From Luteimonas viscosa (GTDB taxonomy: Bacteria > Pseudomonadota > Gammaproteobacteria > Xanthomonadales > Xanthomonadaceae), in the NCBI RefSeq assembly GCF_008244685.1, contig NZ_VTFT01000001.1, positions 2,397,248 to 2,461,247 on the forward strand: a stretch of 64,000 nucleotides of DNA. The letters run 5' to 3'. Of this stretch, positions 28,900 through 37,298 are shown in pieces (the first letter of the stretch is position 1; the number at the start of each line of letters is the position of its first letter). The position numbers were made by a program, and so were the translations under genes. The notes under the pieces were generated by a model, which made no database searches, was not told the origin of the DNA, and saw only the letters and a list, made by a program, of their open reading frames with translations.

Positions 28900-29099
28900 C
28901 GCCGAAGCACGGCGGGCGGTCGTTCGCGCACGAAGCAATGCTTCGTAAGCGCGCTCATTCGGTCCGGCCCGCTGCAGCGCAGCGGGCGTTCGCAGCTGCC
29001 GCGCGGCATGCCGCGCACACGGCAGCTACTCGGTCCGGCCCGCCGAAGCGCGGCGGGCGTTCGTTCGCGCACGAAGCAATGCTTCGTAAGCGCGCTCAC
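28900..29099. repeat. Direct repeat pair with nested palindromes beside putA
   Basis: A segment of about 59 bp at 28900-28958 recurs at 29041-29099 with few mismatches (period 141). Each copy has the hairpin GAAGCAATGCTTC. Between them lie hairpins CCCGCTGC/GCAGCGGG and the perfect 16-bp palindrome GCGCGGCATGCCGCGC inside AGCTGCCG...CGGCAGCT. The second copy runs into the putA stop codon (29096-29098). Confidence 0.75.
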
Positions 29100-32000
29100 T
29101 CACCCAACGTCAGCAGGGAGGCGTTGCCGCCGGCGGCGGTGGTGTTGATGGTGACGGTCTTTTCGGTGGCGAAGCGCGGCAGGTAGTGCGGGCCGCCGGC
29201 CTTGGGGCCGGTGCCGGACAGGTTCTGGCCGCCGAAGGGCTGTACCCCGACCACCGCGCCGATCTGGTTGCGGTTGACGTAGACGTTGCCCACCTTCGCG
29301 CGCTGCACGATTCGCTCCACGGTCTCGTCGATGCGCGAGTGGATGCCCAGCGTGAGGCCGTAGCCGGTGGCGTTGATCGCATCGACCACCGCGTCGAGTT
29401 CGCTCGCCTTCCAGCGGATCACGTGCAGCGCGGGGCCGAAGTTCTCGCGCGTGAGCTGCGACAGCGATTGCAGCTCCCAGGCGCGTGGCGCGAAGAAAGT
29501 GCCGTGTTCGGTGCCGGGGCCCAGCCTGGCTTCGGCGATGGGCTTCGCCGTGCCCTGCATGCGCGTGGCGTGTTCGTCGAGCAGGCACTTCGCGTCGGTG
29601 TCGATCACCGGGCCGACATCGGTCGACAGCAGTGCCGGGTCGCCCACCTGCAGCTCCGCCATCGCGCCGGCGAGCATGCCGATCACCTTGTCGGCGATGT
29701 CCTCCTGCACGAACAGCACCCGCGCCGCGGAGCAGCGCTGGCCGGCCGAAGTGAACGCCGAGGCCAGCGCGTCCTTCACCAGTTGCTCGGGCAGGGCGGA
29801 GGAATCGGCGATCAGCGCGTTCTGGCCACCGGTCTCGGCGATCAGTACGCCGATCGCGGCATCGCGCGCGGCCATCGCGCGGTTGATCGCGCGTGCGGTG
29901 TCGGTCGAGCCGGTGAAGGCCACGCCGGCCACGCGCGGATCGGACGTCAGCGCGGCGCCCACGGTCGCGCCGTCGCCCGGCACGAACTGCAGCACCGCTT
30001 CCGGCACGCCGGCCTCGTGCAGCAGCTTCACCGCATGCCAGCCGATCAGGTTGGTCTGTTCGGCCGGCTTGGCGATCACGCTGTTGCCGGCGGCGAGCGC
30101 CGCGGCCACCTGGCCCGCGAAGATCGCCAGCGGGAAGTTCCACGGGCTGATGCACACGAACACGCCGCGGCCGGCGAGCTGCAGCGCGTTGGATTCACCG
30201 GTCGGACCGGGCAACGGCAGCGGTGCGAAATCGTGGCGTGCCCGGCCGGCGTAGTAGCGCAGGAAATCCACCGCTTCGCGTACCTCGGCCACGCCGTCGG
30301 GGACGGTCTTGCCGGCCTCCTTCGTGCACAGCGCGATGAACTGCGGCATGCGCTGCTCGAGCAGGTCGGCCGCGTGCTCCAGGATCGCCGCGCGCGAGGC
30401 GGCGGGCGTCGCATCCCATGCGGGGTGCGCGGTCACCGCGTTGCGCAGGGCGCATTCGACGGCAGCGTCGTCGGCGGCCTGCCACTGGCCGATGCGCTGG
30501 CGGCGGTCGGCCGGATTGGTGACGGCGATGTCCGGCCCGGCGATGGCCGCCCCCGGCACCAGCGGCGCGGCGCGCCACCCCTGTTCGCCGGCCGCGGCGA
30601 CGGCGGCGTCGACCTGTTCGGCAAGCGTGCGCAGCCGGTCGTCGTTGGCGAGGTTCACGCCCATGGAATTGCTCCTGTCGTCTTGCCCGGTCGATGCCGT
30701 GAAACCGCGGTACAGGTCGACCGGCAACGGAATGCGCGGATGCGCGATCGCTTCGAAGCCGGCGACGACCTCCACCGGATCGCGCACGAGGTCGTCGATC
30801 GACACGTCCTCGTCGCTGATGCGGTTGACGAAGCTCGAATTCGCGCCGTTCTCCAGCAGCCGGCGCACCAGGTACGGCAGCAGGTCCTCGTGCGAACCGA
30901 CCGGCGCGTAGACGCGGCAGGGCACGTCGAGGCGGTCCGCGGGAATCACCTCGGCGTAGAGGTCGTCGCCCATGCCGTGCAGCTTCTGGAATTCGTAGTG
31001 GTGGATCGACCGCCTGTGCTCTTCCCCTGCTTCCAGGGGGTGAGGAGGTGCTGCTCGCGCGGCATCGCCGCGCAGTGCATCAGAACGCACTGTGCGCTGC
31101 ACATGGCCGGGAAGGTGCCCCGGGGGGGCGGATGAAGGCGCATCCGCCGCGTCGCGACCTGATGGCCCCCCATCCCCCACCCTTCCCCCGTGACCGGGGG
31201 AAGGGAGCGGAGCCGCGGAAGAAGGCGGTGAACCCACGGCGGAAGGCAGCAAAGCCGCCGCCATCCGGTGCACCGCCGCGATCGTCTGCGCGTTGTGGGT
31301 GGCGAACATCGGGTAGACCGCATCGGTGTTCGACAGCAGGCGCGCCGCGTTGGCCAGGTAGCTGACGTCGGTATTGGGCTTGCGGGTGAACACCGGGTAG
31401 CCCGGCAGGCCGTCGACCTGGGCGCGCTTGACCTCGCTGTCCCAGTAGGCGCCCTTGACCAGGCGCACCGGGATGCGGCGGCCGTGGCGACGGGCAAGGT
31501 CGGCGATCCAGTCGATCACGAACGGCGCGCGCTTCTGGTACGCCTGCACGACGATCCCGAAGCCGTTCCAGCCGTCCAGCAGCGGGTCGCTCCACGCACG
31601 TTCGATCACGTCCAGCGACAGCTCCAGCCGGTCGGCCTCCTCGGCGTCGATGGTCAGTCCGATGTTGTAGCCCTTCGCCTGCCGCGCCAGTTTCAGCAGC
31701 CGCGGCGCCAGTTCGGCCAGCACCCGGCCGCGCTGGGCGTGTTCGTAGCGCGGGTGCAGGGCGGAGAGCTTGACCGAGATCGACGGCGCGGCGATCTCGT
31801 CGGCGAAGTGCCCTCCGGAAGCGCGCCCGCTGGCGCCGATCGCATCGATCGCCTCGCCGTAGGCCCTGAGGTAGCGATCGGCATCGGCCTGGGTCAGCGC
31901 GGCCTCGCCGAGCATGTCGAACGAGTAGCGGAACGCGGCGTTGCCGCCCTTGCGCGAGCGCGCCAGCGCCTCGCCGATGGTCCGGCCCATCACGAACTGG

Positions 32001-32539
32001 TGGCCCATGATCCGCATCGCCTGGCGCACCGCCAGCCGGATCACCGGCTCGCCGACGCGGCCGACCAGGCGCTTGAACGCGTTGTGCACGTCGCGCCGGG
32101 TGTCGTCGGCCAGGTCCACCAGGTGGCCGGTCAGCATCAGACCCCAGGTCGAGGCATTGACCAGCACCGAATCGGATTGGCCGACGTGCTTCTTCCAGTC
32201 CGCCTCGCCGAGCTTGTCGCGGATCAGCCGGTCGGCGGTGTCCTGGTCGGGGATCCGCAGCAGCGCCTCGGCCACGCACATCAGCAGCACGCCTTCCTCG
32301 CTGCCCAGGTCGTACTGGCGCATGAACGCCTCGATCGCGCCCTGGTCCACGGTCCGGGCGCGGACCCGGCGGACGAGGTCGGTGGCGGTGGCGTGGATAG
32401 CGGCGCGGTCGGCGTCGCTCCATCCGGGCGCGGGCTGGCGTGCGAGCGCCAGCAGGTCGCGCACATGCGCCGACTCGTCCAGGGACCAGGCAGCGGTGAT
32501 CGCCGCGCGCAGGGTCGAGGGAACCGGAGGGGCGGCCAT
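29096..32539 (-). CDS. putA: Bifunctional proline dehydrogenase / P5C dehydrogenase with an internal insertion
   Basis: Oxidises proline to glutamate in two steps (FAD, then NAD). From the ATG at 32539 the protein has 1147 residues; an in-frame ATG at 32590 is possible. The PRODH barrel shows PSISVKLSALHPRYEHAQ, VRLVKGAYWDSEVKRAQ and YEFQKLHGMGDDLYAEV. The aldehyde dehydrogenase shows SPWNFPLAIF, FTGSTDTAR, ETGGQNALI and GQRCSAARVLF (catalytic Cys). Between VHRMAA and HHYEFQ about 84 Pro/Ser/Gly-rich residues are inserted, encoded by hairpin-rich repeat DNA (31004-31255). Without it the length would be near 1063, the usual size. No N-terminal RHH domain is seen, so regulation probably comes from the PAS-AraC gene upstream. 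Confidence 0.93.
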   Translation of the reverse strand: MAAPPVPSTLRAAITAAWSLDESAHVRDLLALARQPAPGWSDADRAAIHATATDLVRRVRARTVDQGAIEAFMRQYDLGSEEGVLLMCVAEALLRIPDQDTADRLIRDKLGEADWKKHVGQSDSVLVNASTWGLMLTGHLVDLADDTRRDVHNAFKRLVGRVGEPVIRLAVRQAMRIMGHQFVMGRTIGEALARSRKGGNAAFRYSFDMLGEAALTQADADRYLRAYGEAIDAIGASGRASGGHFADEIAAPSISVKLSALHPRYEHAQRGRVLAELAPRLLKLARQAKGYNIGLTIDAEEADRLELSLDVIERAWSDPLLDGWNGFGIVVQAYQKRAPFVIDWIADLARRHGRRIPVRLVKGAYWDSEVKRAQVDGLPGYPVFTRKPNTDVSYLANAARLLSNTDAVYPMFATHNAQTIAAVHRMAAALLPSAVGSPPSSAAPLPSPGHGGRVGDGGPSGRDAADAPSSAPPGHLPGHVQRTVRSDALRGDAARAAPPHPLEAGEEHRRSIHHYEFQKLHGMGDDLYAEVIPADRLDVPCRVYAPVGSHEDLLPYLVRRLLENGANSSFVNRISDEDVSIDDLVRDPVEVVAGFEAIAHPRIPLPVDLYRGFTASTGQDDRSNSMGVNLANDDRLRTLAEQVDAAVAAAGEQGWRAAPLVPGAAIAGPDIAVTNPADRRQRIGQWQAADDAAVECALRNAVTAHPAWDATPAASRAAILEHAADLLEQRMPQFIALCTKEAGKTVPDGVAEVREAVDFLRYYAGRARHDFAPLPLPGPTGESNALQLAGRGVFVCISPWNFPLAIFAGQVAAALAAGNSVIAKPAEQTNLIGWHAVKLLHEAGVPEAVLQFVPGDGATVGAALTSDPRVAGVAFTGSTDTARAINRAMAARDAAIGVLIAETGGQNALIADSSALPEQLVKDALASAFTSAGQRCSAARVLFVQEDIADKVIGMLAGAMAELQVGDPALLSTDVGPVIDTDAKCLLDEHATRMQGTAKPIAEARLGPGTEHGTFFAPRAWELQSLSQLTRENFGPALHVIRWKASELDAVVDAINATGYGLTLGIHSRIDETVERIVQRAKVGNVYVNRNQIGAVVGVQPFGGQNLSGTGPKAGGPHYLPRFATEKTVTINTTAAGGNASLLTLGE
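31004..31255. repeat. In-frame repeat-derived insertion inside putA
   Basis: About 252 bp, hence a multiple of three, that interrupts the PRODH domain. Hairpins lie at 31024-31040 (CCCCTG/CAGGGG), 31057-31073 (GCGCGGC/GCCGCGC), 31073-31092 (CAGTGC/GCACTG) and 31180-31205 (CCCTTCCCCCG-TGAC-complement). The last matches the CTTCCCCCGC hairpins found between genes at 42576-42618 and 47311-47333, so an intergenic-type element seems to have landed in the gene. Exact edges are estimated from where family conservation breaks. Confidence 0.75.
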
Positions 32540-32906
32540 CGGGCCGGCGGGGTCGGTCACCGGGTCGGGCGGGTCGGAGGCAGGGGGCATGGGCGGAGCC
32601 TGGAAGGGCGACGGGCGCGGGGCCGAAAGCGCGGGGCCGACGGCACATCGGCAGGGGCGGGACCGGGCCATTGTCCCCGGCAGGGCGTGTGCAGGGATTG
32701 AACGATTCCTGCGCCGCCCCTGCGGGCGGCGGCACAACGGCGCGGGGCGGTCCGCGGGACCCCGCGTCCGCAGGGCGGGGCAGGCTCGCCGGCGTGGCAG
32801 GGGGGCGGGGGCTGCGGATGGCGCGAGCGTCGCCCCGGCCGGGTCCCCGCCGCAGAGCGCACCGGGGCGTTGCGCGGGTCGGGGAGGCAGGCGGTCGCCC
32901 TGGCGC
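32540..32906. other. putA upstream region, no gene
   Basis: 367 bases between the regulator and putA, both on the minus strand. On the minus strand GACAAT (32675-32670) could be a -10 for putA. A GC-rich hairpin lies around 32710-32740. Nothing else was recognised. Confidence 0.4.
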
Positions 32907-33623
32907 TCAGTCGGCACGCAGGCGGCGGTAGGCGCCCGGGGTCATCCCGACCAGTGCCACGAAGCGCCGGGTGAACGCGCTCTGGTCGCTGAAGCCGCAG
33001 GCCTGGGCGATCCCGGCGATGCCGCCGGGCCCCTGCAGCCGGTGCATCGCGGCCTGGATCCGGATCCGGGTCAGCAGCTGCAGCGGGGCCAGCTGGAACA
33101 CCTTCTGGAAGCTGCGCTCGAGCTTGGATTCGGAGAACCCGGTGACCGCCCGCAGGTCGCGGATGCGGACATTGCCAGGGAAATGCCGGTTCATGTGCAC
33201 CAGCGCCTGTCGCAGCGAGCGGTAGTCCTGCTCCAGGCCTTCGCGGCCGGCGAGGTCGCGCGAGATGCCGACCAGCCCGACCACCGCGCCGCCGGCCCGC
33301 AACGGCCGTTTGCAGGTCAGGCACCAGCCCGGTTCCTGGTCCGAGAACAGGTGCTGCTCGAGCAGGTTGTCGATCACCGCGCCGTCCAGCACCTGCTGGT
33401 CCTGCAGTCCGTAGTCGGCCGCCAGCCCACCCGGATACACGTCGCCGGCGCGCTTGCCGATGATGTCGCGCCGCGAGCGCAGGCCCAGCCGACGCAACAT
33501 GGTCGCGTTGACGTGGGTGTAGCGGCCCTCGCGGTCCTTGATGAAGAACAGCACCTCGGGGATCGCGTCGAACAGGGCCGCGACCTCGGCGGCGTCGAGC
33601 GTGGGCGGAGCGGGCTTGTTCAT
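32907..33623 (-). CDS. AraC-family transcriptional regulator with PAS sensor domain
   Basis: 238 residues. The N-terminal PAS domain (about 10-125) has FFIKDREGRYTHVNATMLRRLGL and GLVGISRDLAGREG. The C-terminal AraC domain (about 135-238) has two helix-turn-helix units, with IRDLRAVTGFSESKLERSFQKVF and IAGIAQACGFSDQSAFTRRFVALVGMTPGAYRR. It lies immediately upstream of putA in the same direction, so control of proline breakdown is likely, by position only. It diverges from the cytochrome oxidase operon. Confidence 0.88.
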   Translation of the reverse strand: MNKPAPPTLDAAEVAALFDAIPEVLFFIKDREGRYTHVNATMLRRLGLRSRRDIIGKRAGDVYPGGLAADYGLQDQQVLDGAVIDNLLEQHLFSDQEPGWCLTCKRPLRAGGAVVGLVGISRDLAGREGLEQDYRSLRQALVHMNRHFPGNVRIRDLRAVTGFSESKLERSFQKVFQLAPLQLLTRIRIQAAMHRLQGPGGIAGIAQACGFSDQSAFTRRFVALVGMTPGAYRRLRAD

Positions 33624-33758
33624 GTCCGGGGTCCTGCGCGCGCCGCCTGCGCGGGAATGGGGCGGGCGACCCGCGCGGCCGGAGCGCGACCGCCGGTCGG
33701 AGGGAAGCCGATTCTATCCGTCGCGCCGCGGCCGCGGCGGTGCGGGAACGGCCTCGGC

Positions 33759-33788
33759 TTGCCCCTAAACCCCCGTGGCCGCTACCAT
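33759..33788 (+). promoter_or_regulatory. Candidate promoter for the cta operon
   Basis: TTGCCC (33759-33764), an 18-base spacer and TACCAT (33783-33788) precede ctaC by about 155 bases. The long leader has no obvious terminator hairpin. Confidence 0.4.
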
Positions 33789-33942
33789 TTGGAAGTTTTC
33801 GCGTGCCCGCAGGGCGGGTGTGCGACGTTGCGAAGCGGTATCCATGGCGGGTTCCCGGACACGGGGGGCGCGACGGATGCGCTCGTCCAACCCGTTCTCT
33901 GGCGGCCGGCAGGCCGCGACCGATGACATTGGGGTCTAGGCA

Positions 33943-34911
33943 ATGATGCAGGCGCGTTTCTCGCGGTGGGGGTTTGCGGTTCTGGCATCGTTGCCGTTCG
34001 CGGCGGTCGCCGCCGATCCCAAGCCCTGGCAGCTCAACATGGGGCGGGGCGTCACCACCTCGTCCCAGCACGCCTACGACGCCCACATGCTGGCGCTGAT
34101 CATCTGCGTGGTCATCGGCGTGATCGTGTTCGGCGCCATGGCCTACGCCATGTTCAAGTTCCGCCATTCGCGCGGCGCGGTGCCGGACAGCGGCTTCACC
34201 CACAGCACCCGGCTCGAGATCGTCTGGACTGTCGTTCCGATCATCCTGCTGGTGATCATGGCCGTGCCCGCGACCGCCAAGCTGATCGCGATGTACGACA
34301 CCCGCGAGTCCGAGATGACGGTGAAGGTCACCGGCATCCAGTGGATGTGGAAGTACGAATACCTGGGCGAGGACGTGGAGCTGACCAGCCGCCTGGACCG
34401 CGAATCCGACCGCATCCGGCAGAGCGGCGAGCGCCCCGACGCGGCGACCAGCCCGCATTACCTGCTCGACGTCGACAACGCCCTGGTGCTGCCGACCGAC
34501 ACCAAGATCCGCTTCGTTATCACCGCCGACGACGTGATCCATGCCTGGTGGGTGCCGGCGCTGGGCTGGAAGCAGGACGCGATCCCCGGGATCATCAACG
34601 AGGCGTGGACCGAGATCCTGGAGCCTGGCGTGTACCGCGGCCAGTGCGCGGAACTGTGCGGCAAGGACCACGGCTTCATGCCGATCGTGGTGCGCGCAGT
34701 GCCGCGGGCCGAGTTCGACACCTGGCTGGCCGCGCGCAAGGCCGAAGGCGAGCCGCCGGCCGACCCGTCGCAGGTGCCCGAGGGCGGCGACGGCACCGCG
34801 CCGCGTTCGGTCGACCCGGACATGATCGAAGACGTGCAGCAGGGCGACGAACCCGCCGCGCCCCAGGCGCCCGAAGCCGCCGCTCCCGCCGACGCGTCCA
34901 GCGCCGGCTGA
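33943..34911 (+). CDS. ctaC: Cytochrome c oxidase subunit II
   Basis: Copper-A subunit that receives electrons from cytochrome c in the periplasm. The 322-residue protein has a signal peptide (VAADPKP cleavage region), two membrane helices (about 50-70 and 95-115) and a cupredoxin domain. The CuA ligands are in VIHAWWVPALG (His) and GQCAELCGKDHGFMPI (Cys, Glu, Cys, His, Met). A long acidic, Ala/Pro-rich tail follows the cupredoxin fold. First gene of the cta cluster; ctaD follows after 26 bases. Confidence 0.95.
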   Translation: MMQARFSRWGFAVLASLPFAAVAADPKPWQLNMGRGVTTSSQHAYDAHMLALIICVVIGVIVFGAMAYAMFKFRHSRGAVPDSGFTHSTRLEIVWTVVPIILLVIMAVPATAKLIAMYDTRESEMTVKVTGIQWMWKYEYLGEDVELTSRLDRESDRIRQSGERPDAATSPHYLLDVDNALVLPTDTKIRFVITADDVIHAWWVPALGWKQDAIPGIINEAWTEILEPGVYRGQCAELCGKDHGFMPIVVRAVPRAEFDTWLAARKAEGEPPADPSQVPEGGDGTAPRSVDPDMIEDVQQGDEPAAPQAPEAAAPADASSAG

Positions 34912-34937
34912 CCGAAATCCGAAAGGCCCATCGTCCT

Positions 34938-36557
34938 ATGTCCACGCACACCGCCACCGCAGACCACCACCACGACGACCACGGCCATCGCCAGTCCTTC
35001 GTCGAACGCTGGTTCTTCTCCACGAACCACAAGGACATCGGCACGCTGTACCTGCTGTTCTCGTTCGTGATGTTCATCATCGGCGCGGCGATGAGCGTGA
35101 TCATCCGCACCGAGCTGGCGGTGCCGGGCCTGCAGCACGTCAGCCCCGAATTCTTCAACCAGATGACCACCATGCACGCGCTGGTGATGATCTTCGGCGG
35201 GGTGATGCCGGCCTTCGTCGGCCTGGCCAACTGGATGATCCCGCTGCAGATCGGCGCGCCGGACATGGCGCTGCCGCGCATGAACAACTGGTCGTTCTGG
35301 ATCCTGCCGTTCGCCTTCACCCTGCTGCTGATGACGCTGTTCCTGCCCGGCGGCGGCCCGGCCGGCGGCTGGACCCTGTACCCGCCGCTGTCGCTGCAGG
35401 GCGGCTACAACGTCGCCTTCGTGATCTTCGCCATCCACATGATGGGCATCAGCTCGATCATGGGCGCGATCAACGTCATCGCCACCATCCTCAACATGCG
35501 CGCGCCGGGCATCGACCTGCTGAAGATGCCGATCTTCTGCTGGGCCTGGCTGATCACCGCGTTCCTGCTGATCGCGGTGATGCCGGTGCTGGCCGGCGCG
35601 GTGACCATGCTGCTGACCGACAAGTTCTTCGCCACCTCGTTCTTCAACGCGGCCGGCGGCGGCGACCCGGTGATGTACCAGCACATCTTCTGGTTCTTCG
35701 GGCATCCCGAGGTCTACATCATGATCCTGCCGGCGTTCGGCATCGTCAGCGAGATCATCCCCACCTTCTCGCGCAAGCCGCTGTTCGGCTACCAGGCGAT
35801 GGTCTACGCCACCGCCTCGATCGCGTTCCTGTCGTTCATCGTGTGGGCGCACCACATGTTCACGGTGGGAATGCCGCTCGGCGGCGAGATCTACTTCATG
35901 TTCGCGACCATGCTGATCGCGATCCCCACCGGCGTGAAGGTGTTCAACTGGGTCAGCACCATGTGGCGCGGCGCGCTGAGCTTCGAGTCGCCGATGCTGT
36001 GGTCGATCGCCTTCGTGGTCCTGTTCACCATCGGCGGCTTCTCCGGGCTGATGCTGGCGATCGTGCCCGCGGACTTCCAGTACCACGACACCTACTTCGT
36101 GGTCGCGCACTTCCACTACGTGCTGGTGACCGGCGCGCTGTTCGGCATCATCGCCGCGGTCTACTACTGGTGGCCGAAGTGGACCGGGCGCATGTACAAC
36201 GAGACCTGGGCCAAGGTCCACTTCTGGTGGACGATGGTGTTCGTGAACCTGCTGTTCTTCCCGCAGCACTTCCTGGGACTGGCCGGCATGCCGCGCCGCA
36301 TCCCGGACTACAACGTGGTGTTCGCGGACTGGAACCTGATCAGCTCGATCGGCGCGTTCGGCATGTTCGTCACGCCGTTCATGATGTTCTTCGTGCTGTG
36401 GCATTCGCTGAAGCACGGCGCGCCGGCCGCGGCACGCTCGTGGGACAGCGCGCGCGGACTGGAGTGGACGGTGCCGTCGCCGGCTCCGCACCACACCTTC
36501 GGCACGCCGCCGGTGATCCGCCCGGGCGACCTGGCGCACGACGACGTGGCCCACTGA
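34938..36557 (+). CDS. ctaD: Cytochrome c oxidase subunit I
   Basis: Catalytic aa3 subunit with heme a and the heme a3-CuB centre, pumping protons. The 539-residue protein has 12 helices and a His-rich start (HHHDDHGH). Key sites are TTMHALVMIF (heme a His), FWFFGHPEVYIMILPAFG (CuB His, cross-linked Tyr and the proton-channel Glu), FIVWAHHMFTVGM (two CuB His), and YFVVAHFHYVLVTG (heme a3 and heme a His). All ligands are present. Confidence 0.97.
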   Translation: MSTHTATADHHHDDHGHRQSFVERWFFSTNHKDIGTLYLLFSFVMFIIGAAMSVIIRTELAVPGLQHVSPEFFNQMTTMHALVMIFGGVMPAFVGLANWMIPLQIGAPDMALPRMNNWSFWILPFAFTLLLMTLFLPGGGPAGGWTLYPPLSLQGGYNVAFVIFAIHMMGISSIMGAINVIATILNMRAPGIDLLKMPIFCWAWLITAFLLIAVMPVLAGAVTMLLTDKFFATSFFNAAGGGDPVMYQHIFWFFGHPEVYIMILPAFGIVSEIIPTFSRKPLFGYQAMVYATASIAFLSFIVWAHHMFTVGMPLGGEIYFMFATMLIAIPTGVKVFNWVSTMWRGALSFESPMLWSIAFVVLFTIGGFSGLMLAIVPADFQYHDTYFVVAHFHYVLVTGALFGIIAAVYYWWPKWTGRMYNETWAKVHFWWTMVFVNLLFFPQHFLGLAGMPRRIPDYNVVFADWNLISSIGAFGMFVTPFMMFFVLWHSLKHGAPAAARSWDSARGLEWTVPSPAPHHTFGTPPVIRPGDLAHDDVAH

Positions 36558-36564
36558 CGACGTG

Positions 36565-36702
36565 ATGGCGCAGCCCCCGCCCCGGCCCGACGACGACACC
36601 GCCCTGCGCCGCAGGCGCGCGGTGCGCACGGCGATGGTCGTGGGCGGAATCGCGGTGGCGATCTACATCGCCTTCATCGCGTCCGGGGTGATCGGACGAT
36701 GA
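36565..36702 (+). CDS. Small single-helix protein between ctaD and ctaG
   Basis: 45 residues, missed by simple length cut-offs. A charged N-terminus (PRPDDDTALRRRRAVRT) is followed by one membrane helix (AMVVGGIAVAIYIAFIASGVIG). It starts 7 bases after ctaD and overlaps the ctaG ATG by four bases (ATGA), a position held by a small cytochrome oxidase assembly protein in many proteobacteria. A role in oxidase assembly is inferred from position. Confidence 0.75.
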   Translation: MAQPPPRPDDDTALRRRRAVRTAMVVGGIAVAIYIAFIASGVIGR

Positions 36703-37274
36703 GCGCGGGCAGGCTCGGCGTGGCGAAGCTGGTCGGCATCTCGCTGGCCGCGTTCGCGTTCACCTTCTCGCTGGTGCCGCTGTACCGGATCGCCTGCGAG
36801 AAGGTGTTCGGCATCCGCCTGGACAACAGCGCGGCCGACGCCTCTGCGGTGGCCTCGGCGGTGCCCGACGAGCGCTGGGTGACGGTGGAGTTCGACGGCA
36901 CCGTGAACTCGAAGCTGCCCTGGGGCTTCCGTCCCAACGCCACCCGCATGCGCGTGCGCGTGGGCGAGCAGTACGAGGCGACCTACGCCGCGCACAACAA
37001 CGCCGCGCGCGCGATCGTCGGCAGCGCGACGCCGTCGGTGGCGCCGGCGCGTGCGTCGGGCTACTTCAGCAAGACCGAGTGCTTCTGCTTCACCGCGCAG
37101 ACCCTGCAGGCCGGCGAGACGCGCGACCTGCCGGTGCGCTTCATCGTCGACCCGGCGCTGCCTCCGGACGTCAACACCGTCACCCTGTCGTACACGTTCT
37201 TCAAGAACGACGTGCTCACCGATCGCCTTGCCGCGGCGGCGCCGTCGTCCACCGTGCCGCGTTCGGCACCCTGA
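36699..37274 (+). CDS. ctaG: Cytochrome c oxidase assembly protein CtaG (Cox11)
   Basis: Copper chaperone that supplies CuB of subunit I. The 191-residue protein has one N-terminal helix (VGISLAAFAFTFSLVPLY) and a periplasmic immunoglobulin-like domain. The copper motif is the CFCF in SKTECFCFTAQTLQAGE; PVRFIVDP and TLSYTFF follow. Start ATG overlaps the small upstream gene; ctaE is 24 bases downstream. Confidence 0.95.
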   Translation: MSAGRLGVAKLVGISLAAFAFTFSLVPLYRIACEKVFGIRLDNSAADASAVASAVPDERWVTVEFDGTVNSKLPWGFRPNATRMRVRVGEQYEATYAAHNNAARAIVGSATPSVAPARASGYFSKTECFCFTAQTLQAGETRDLPVRFIVDPALPPDVNTVTLSYTFFKNDVLTDRLAAAAPSSTVPRSAP

Positions 37275-37298
37275 CCCACCGCAATCCGGACCCACGCC

